Assembly: GCA_947368535.1 (NCBI GenBank)
Contig: CANBHY010000013.1
Coordinates: 1 to 34,161 of the forward strand
Direction of reading: 5' to 3'
DNA: 34,161 nt
Source: an uncultured Clostridium sp.
GTDB lineage: Bacteria; Bacillota; Clostridia; TANB77; CAG-508
Below are positions 31,904 through 34,161 of this stretch, in pieces (position 1 is the stretch's first letter; every line of letters starts with the position of its first letter). Below the pieces are notes generated by a model, which saw nothing but the letters and a program-made list of their open reading frames with translations, ran no database searches and had not been told where the DNA came from. Made by a program: the position numbers and the translations under genes.

Positions 31904-32497
31904 TTAAATTTCTTTCGCTTTTATAATTAACCTTGTTAAATTTCCAGGTGTACAGGTTATTAGCGTCACCTCCCTTTTATCATTTGTGTCTTGATTTAGA
32001 CAATCCAGATCTTCTGGATATACTGTATACTTATCATAAATTTTATAAGTAACTTTTCTTGATTTTTCTTTATCTATAATATCAAAGGTATCATCTATTT
32101 GTAAATTAGGTAAAAGACCAAAAATTTCAGTATAATTATGACCAGAGATACAGAAATTTCCAGGTTCATTTAAGTTTGGACCATATTTTTTTCTTGTACC
32201 TAATTCAAGTGAAGCTAAATCTTCTGTATCTAAAATATATTGTTCAATTTTGATTTTATCTATTACAATTTTTCCAACTACAGTATAGCTTCCAATTTGA
32301 TCAGGTATATCTATAGTATCCACAGTTGATATTGATGAGCTTGTTGTATTATTGTTTTTCTTAGATGAAAATATATTATTACCTTTTTTATTATTTTTGT
32401 TAATAAAAAATAATATTGTGAATATCAATAATACGATAAAGAAAAGTATAATAAATTTTTTTAAAATGCTAGAATTGCTTGAGTGTTTTGCTTTCAA
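31904..32497 (-). CDS. Sortase (class D-like transpeptidase)
   Basis: A 197-residue membrane-anchored cysteine transpeptidase. A single N-terminal membrane segment (about 13-32) and a polar linker precede the sortase beta-barrel (about 65-197). Catalytic residues are visible: His120 (CISGHNY), Cys182 (TLITCTPGN) and Arg189 (LTRLIIKAKEI). The TLxTC and Arg after it are diagnostic. Class D is suggested by size and by the TVYPEDLDCL and GTRKKYGPNLNEPGN motifs, but class E is possible. Translation starts at TTG (32495-32497) with AAGGAG at good distance. It has its own promoter and runs into the cohesin-like gene. No sortase substrate with an LPxTG-like signal lies in the window. Confidence 0.92.
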   Translation of the reverse strand: MKAKHSSNSSILKKFIILFFIVLLIFTILFFINKNNKKGNNIFSSKKNNNTTSSSISTVDTIDIPDQIGSYTVVGKIVIDKIKIEQYILDTEDLASLELGTRKKYGPNLNEPGNFCISGHNYTEIFGLLPNLQIDDTFDIIDKEKSRKVTYKIYDKYTVYPEDLDCLNQDTNDKREVTLITCTPGNLTRLIIKAKEI

Positions 32498-32547
32498 TTT
32501 AATTCTCCTTTTCTATATGAAAATAGTAAATAAATCTATTCTTAAAT

Positions 32548-32575
32548 ATTATAACATATAAAGAAATTAAAGCAA
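32548..32575 (-). promoter_or_regulatory. Promoter of the sortase gene
   Basis: On the - strand, TTGCTT (32570-32575), 16 nt, TATAAT (32548-32553) with TGT directly upstream of the -10 box. Confidence 0.6.
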
Positions 32576-32596
32576 ATATTTTTTAAAAATATTTTG

Positions 32597-32827
32597 TTAT
32601 TCTGTAGGAATATCGTTGATAACAGGCATATCAGTTCCAGGTACTCCTGTTGCAGTAGGTTCTTTTATGTATTCTATTCGTGGATCTGTTTCATTTTTAT
32701 TTGTTGTATTATCAGAGTTGCCTTTGTCTGATATTTTAATAGTAATAAATATTCCTATACCAATTATAGTTAGAATTAAAATAATTGCTATTATTATTTT
32801 TATTATATTATTATTTTTCTTTTCCAT
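32597..32827 (-). CDS. 76-aa membrane-anchored exoprotein
   Basis: A small protein with a short Lys/Asn-rich cytoplasmic start and one long membrane segment (about residues 8-31). A polar extracellular part of about 45 residues follows, rich in Asp, Asn, Thr and Pro, ending EPTATGVPGTDMPVINDIP. There is no cleavage signal, lipobox or sorting motif. It follows the 184-aa gene by 16 nt with an AAGGAG ribosome site, so the two are co-transcribed. The proline/threonine tail recalls that of the cohesin-like protein nearby. I do not recognise a family; an accessory of the surface machinery is a reasonable guess only. Confidence 0.72.
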   Translation of the reverse strand: MEKKNNNIIKIIIAIILILTIIGIGIFITIKISDKGNSDNTTNKNETDPRIEYIKEPTATGVPGTDMPVINDIPTE

Positions 32828-32843
32828 AGTAAAATCTCCTTTA

Positions 32844-33398
32844 TTATTTAATAGTATATTGTTTTTGTAATTCTTTACTTGTTAATGTAGAAACTATTAC
32901 AATATACTTTCCTCTTTTATTAAATGTATATGTAGTAGGAATGTTATTGCTTTCTTTAGAAAAAACTTCATTATTTATTGTTATTGAATTTATATTATTT
33001 GAGTTTTTTATTGTTATAGTATTTGTTGATGTATCAAATGAAATATATTGTTCAATGGATTCTTCAATAATTTCGAATTCCTTAGTTATTTTACCTATTT
33101 TGATTTTATATTTACCTACTTCAGTAAAACTTGTTTCTTTATTGATATTTTTTTCTGTTTTATCGGGTAATGTTATAATAGCATTTTTATTTGTATTCCA
33201 TGTTAGACTAATAGGGGATTCGTTATTAAATACATGATTATCATCTAAAGTATGTTTTTGATTGTTGAGAATATATTCTATAGTAATATTTGTATTAGTC
33301 TGTTTAATTTTTTTAGTTAATAGACAGATACTTATAATAATGATAAATACAAGTATTAGAATTAACAATATTTTCTTTGATTTTTTATTTTTTTTCAT
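32844..33398 (-). CDS. 184-aa membrane-anchored exoprotein with Ig-like beta modules
   Basis: An N-terminal membrane segment (about 9-28) precedes about 150 extracellular residues of beta-rich sequence. The region from ITIEYILNNQKH to the end matches, block by block, the C-terminal part of the partial surface protein at 33489: SLTWNTNK against ALTWSSNE, LPDKTEKNINK against YPDGHTEPINK, GKYKIKIGKITKEFEI against GNYTITVGNVSKTFEI, FDTSTNTITI against FDSSTKILTL, and STLTSKELQK against TTSGKELSK. It is therefore a paralogue reduced to the two terminal modules with a membrane anchor added. Its function is unknown; ligand binding or assembly at the cell surface is likely. It is the first gene of a pair with the 76-aa protein. 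Confidence 0.75.
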   Translation of the reverse strand: MKKNKKSKKILLILILVFIIIISICLLTKKIKQTNTNITIEYILNNQKHTLDDNHVFNNESPISLTWNTNKNAIITLPDKTEKNINKETSFTEVGKYKIKIGKITKEFEIIEESIEQYISFDTSTNTITIKNSNNINSITINNEVFSKESNNIPTTYTFNKRGKYIVIVSTLTSKELQKQYTIK

Positions 33399-33450
33399 AA
33401 TACCTCATTTTATATAAAATAATTATCGTATAAATTATATTATATAAAAT

Positions 33451-33482
33451 AAAAAACTTCAACATAATTGTTGAAGTTTTTT
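33451..33482 (-). terminator. Terminator of the large surface protein gene
   Basis: A perfect 14-bp stem (33451-33464 with 33469-33482) with a TAAT loop, 7 nt after the stop of the gene at 33489. Confidence 0.9.
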
Positions 33483-33488
33483 ATTTTA

Positions 33489-34161
33489 TTATCTAACAAT
33501 AAGTGTTTTAGAAAGTTCTTTACCACTTGTAGTATATATTGTTACTGAAATTTTTCCTCTTGTTAATGTATATGTGTTTGAAAGATTTCCTTCTGCTTTA
33601 GTATATATTTGACTTCCAATTGCTATACTTTCTATTTTATCTATATTGTTAAGTGTAAGTATTTTAGTTGAAGAATCAAAAGTAGCTAAATCGTCAAATG
33701 AAAGTGTTTTAATTTCAAATGTTTTACTTACATTTCCTACTGTTATTGTATAGTTTCCAGGTCCACTTATTGAAAAACCTTTATTAATTGGCTCTGTATG
33801 ACCATCTGGATATGTTAATGTACCTACTTCATTACTTGACCATGTAAGAGCAACTGAATCATCAAATACTGTTCCGTCTTCAAATGCATATTCTGAATTG
33901 TTTGCTAAATATTTTATTTCAGTTCCTTCTACGAATACTGTTACATTTGCTGTTGTACCTTCATATGAAACAGTTACGTTTACTAATGTTCCTGCATATG
34001 GTGTAGTGTCAACTGGCAATGGTTTTCCGTCAACAGTCATTTGTACATTTGCAAGTTCACTAGCTGTTAAGTTAACTAATGTATTAGATGCCATAACTTT
34101 TGATATATCAATAATTGATAATATATCTTCTCTATTTATTGCTTCGCCAGATTTGTATGTT
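33489..34161 (-). CDS. C-terminal part of a surface protein with Ig-like modules (5' end outside window)
   Basis: The frame stays open to the right edge, so the ATG at 34094 is probably internal. The visible 224 residues begin YKSGEAINREDILSIIDISKVMASN, which may be the end of a dockerin- or SLH-like helix pair. A beta domain follows (MTVDGKPLPVD, VSYEGTTANVTVFVEG), then two further beta modules shared with the 184-aa protein downstream. It ends SKELSKTLIVR with no sorting signal or membrane anchor. By its modules it is probably secreted and sits on the cell surface; the N-terminus needed to prove this is not in the window. A strong terminator separates it from the 184-aa gene. Confidence 0.7.
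   Translation of the reverse strand, partial: TYKSGEAINREDILSIIDISKVMASNTLVNLTASELANVQMTVDGKPLPVDTTPYAGTLVNVTVSYEGTTANVTVFVEGTEIKYLANNSEYAFEDGTVFDDSVALTWSSNEVGTLTYPDGHTEPINKGFSISGPGNYTITVGNVSKTFEIKTLSFDDLATFDSSTKILTLNNIDKIESIAIGSQIYTKAEGNLSNTYTLTRGKISVTIYTTSGKELSKTLIVR

Noticed and set aside
1..34161. tRNA or rRNA genes
   Set aside because: No cloverleaf with a GGTTCRANNCC T-arm and no rRNA-like conserved block was seen by eye; a covariance search was not possible.

Overview
The window comes from a low-GC, endospore-forming, anaerobic Firmicute of the class Clostridia, probably a gut or environmental lineage. The evidence is the AT-rich DNA, AGGAGG-type ribosome sites, frequent TTG starts, sporulation genes (yabP, yabQ, dipicolinate synthase B, a spore photoproduct lyase relative), an oxygen-sensitive iron-sulfur serine dehydratase, rubrerythrin and MurT/GatD. 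Species-level placement is not possible from the sequence alone.

Layout. At 1-631 an open frame enters from the left edge; it looks like a glycogen-synthase fragment joined in frame to the back half of an aminoglycoside/choline-kinase-type phosphotransferase. A self-contained transcription unit for a 39-residue four-cysteine protein follows (699-818). The + strand then carries aspartokinase, the yabP-yabQ-divIC cluster, and rho with a HAD hydrolase. A 1.07-kb AT-rich stretch without genes (5742-6809) holds a 67-nt imperfect direct repeat and several inverted repeats. From 6810 most genes are on the - strand: serine dehydratase and cysteine synthase, a spore-photoproduct-lyase-like radical SAM protein, two tandem phosphodiester glycosidases, a small membrane protein, a DUF6873-like protein and a two-gene ABC exporter. 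A + strand pair, XerC/D-type recombinase and coaD, follows at 18555-20044.

From 20065 to the end the genes are again on the - strand: two unrecognised large soluble proteins (487 and 410 aa), then a murT-gatD operon whose third gene is a DnaB-like RecA-fold ATPase. After these come a GNAT acetyltransferase, dpaB (spoVFB) with a possible sigma-K promoter, rubrerythrin, and a cell-surface cluster. That cluster has a cohesin/dockerin-like secreted protein, a sortase, two small membrane-anchored exoproteins and the C-terminal part of a larger surface protein running off the right edge.

Themes. Spore-related genes (yabPQ, dpaB, SPL-like) are scattered. Wall and surface functions (MurT/GatD, sortase, cohesin-like protein, glycosidases, ABC exporter) dominate the - strand. 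Three genes (10362-10598, 13350-13598, 21674-22906) are clearly richer in G+C than their neighbours. Each has a near-consensus sigma-A promoter and its own terminator, so they look like independently acquired single-gene cassettes. Most transcription units end in clear intrinsic terminators, listed individually.
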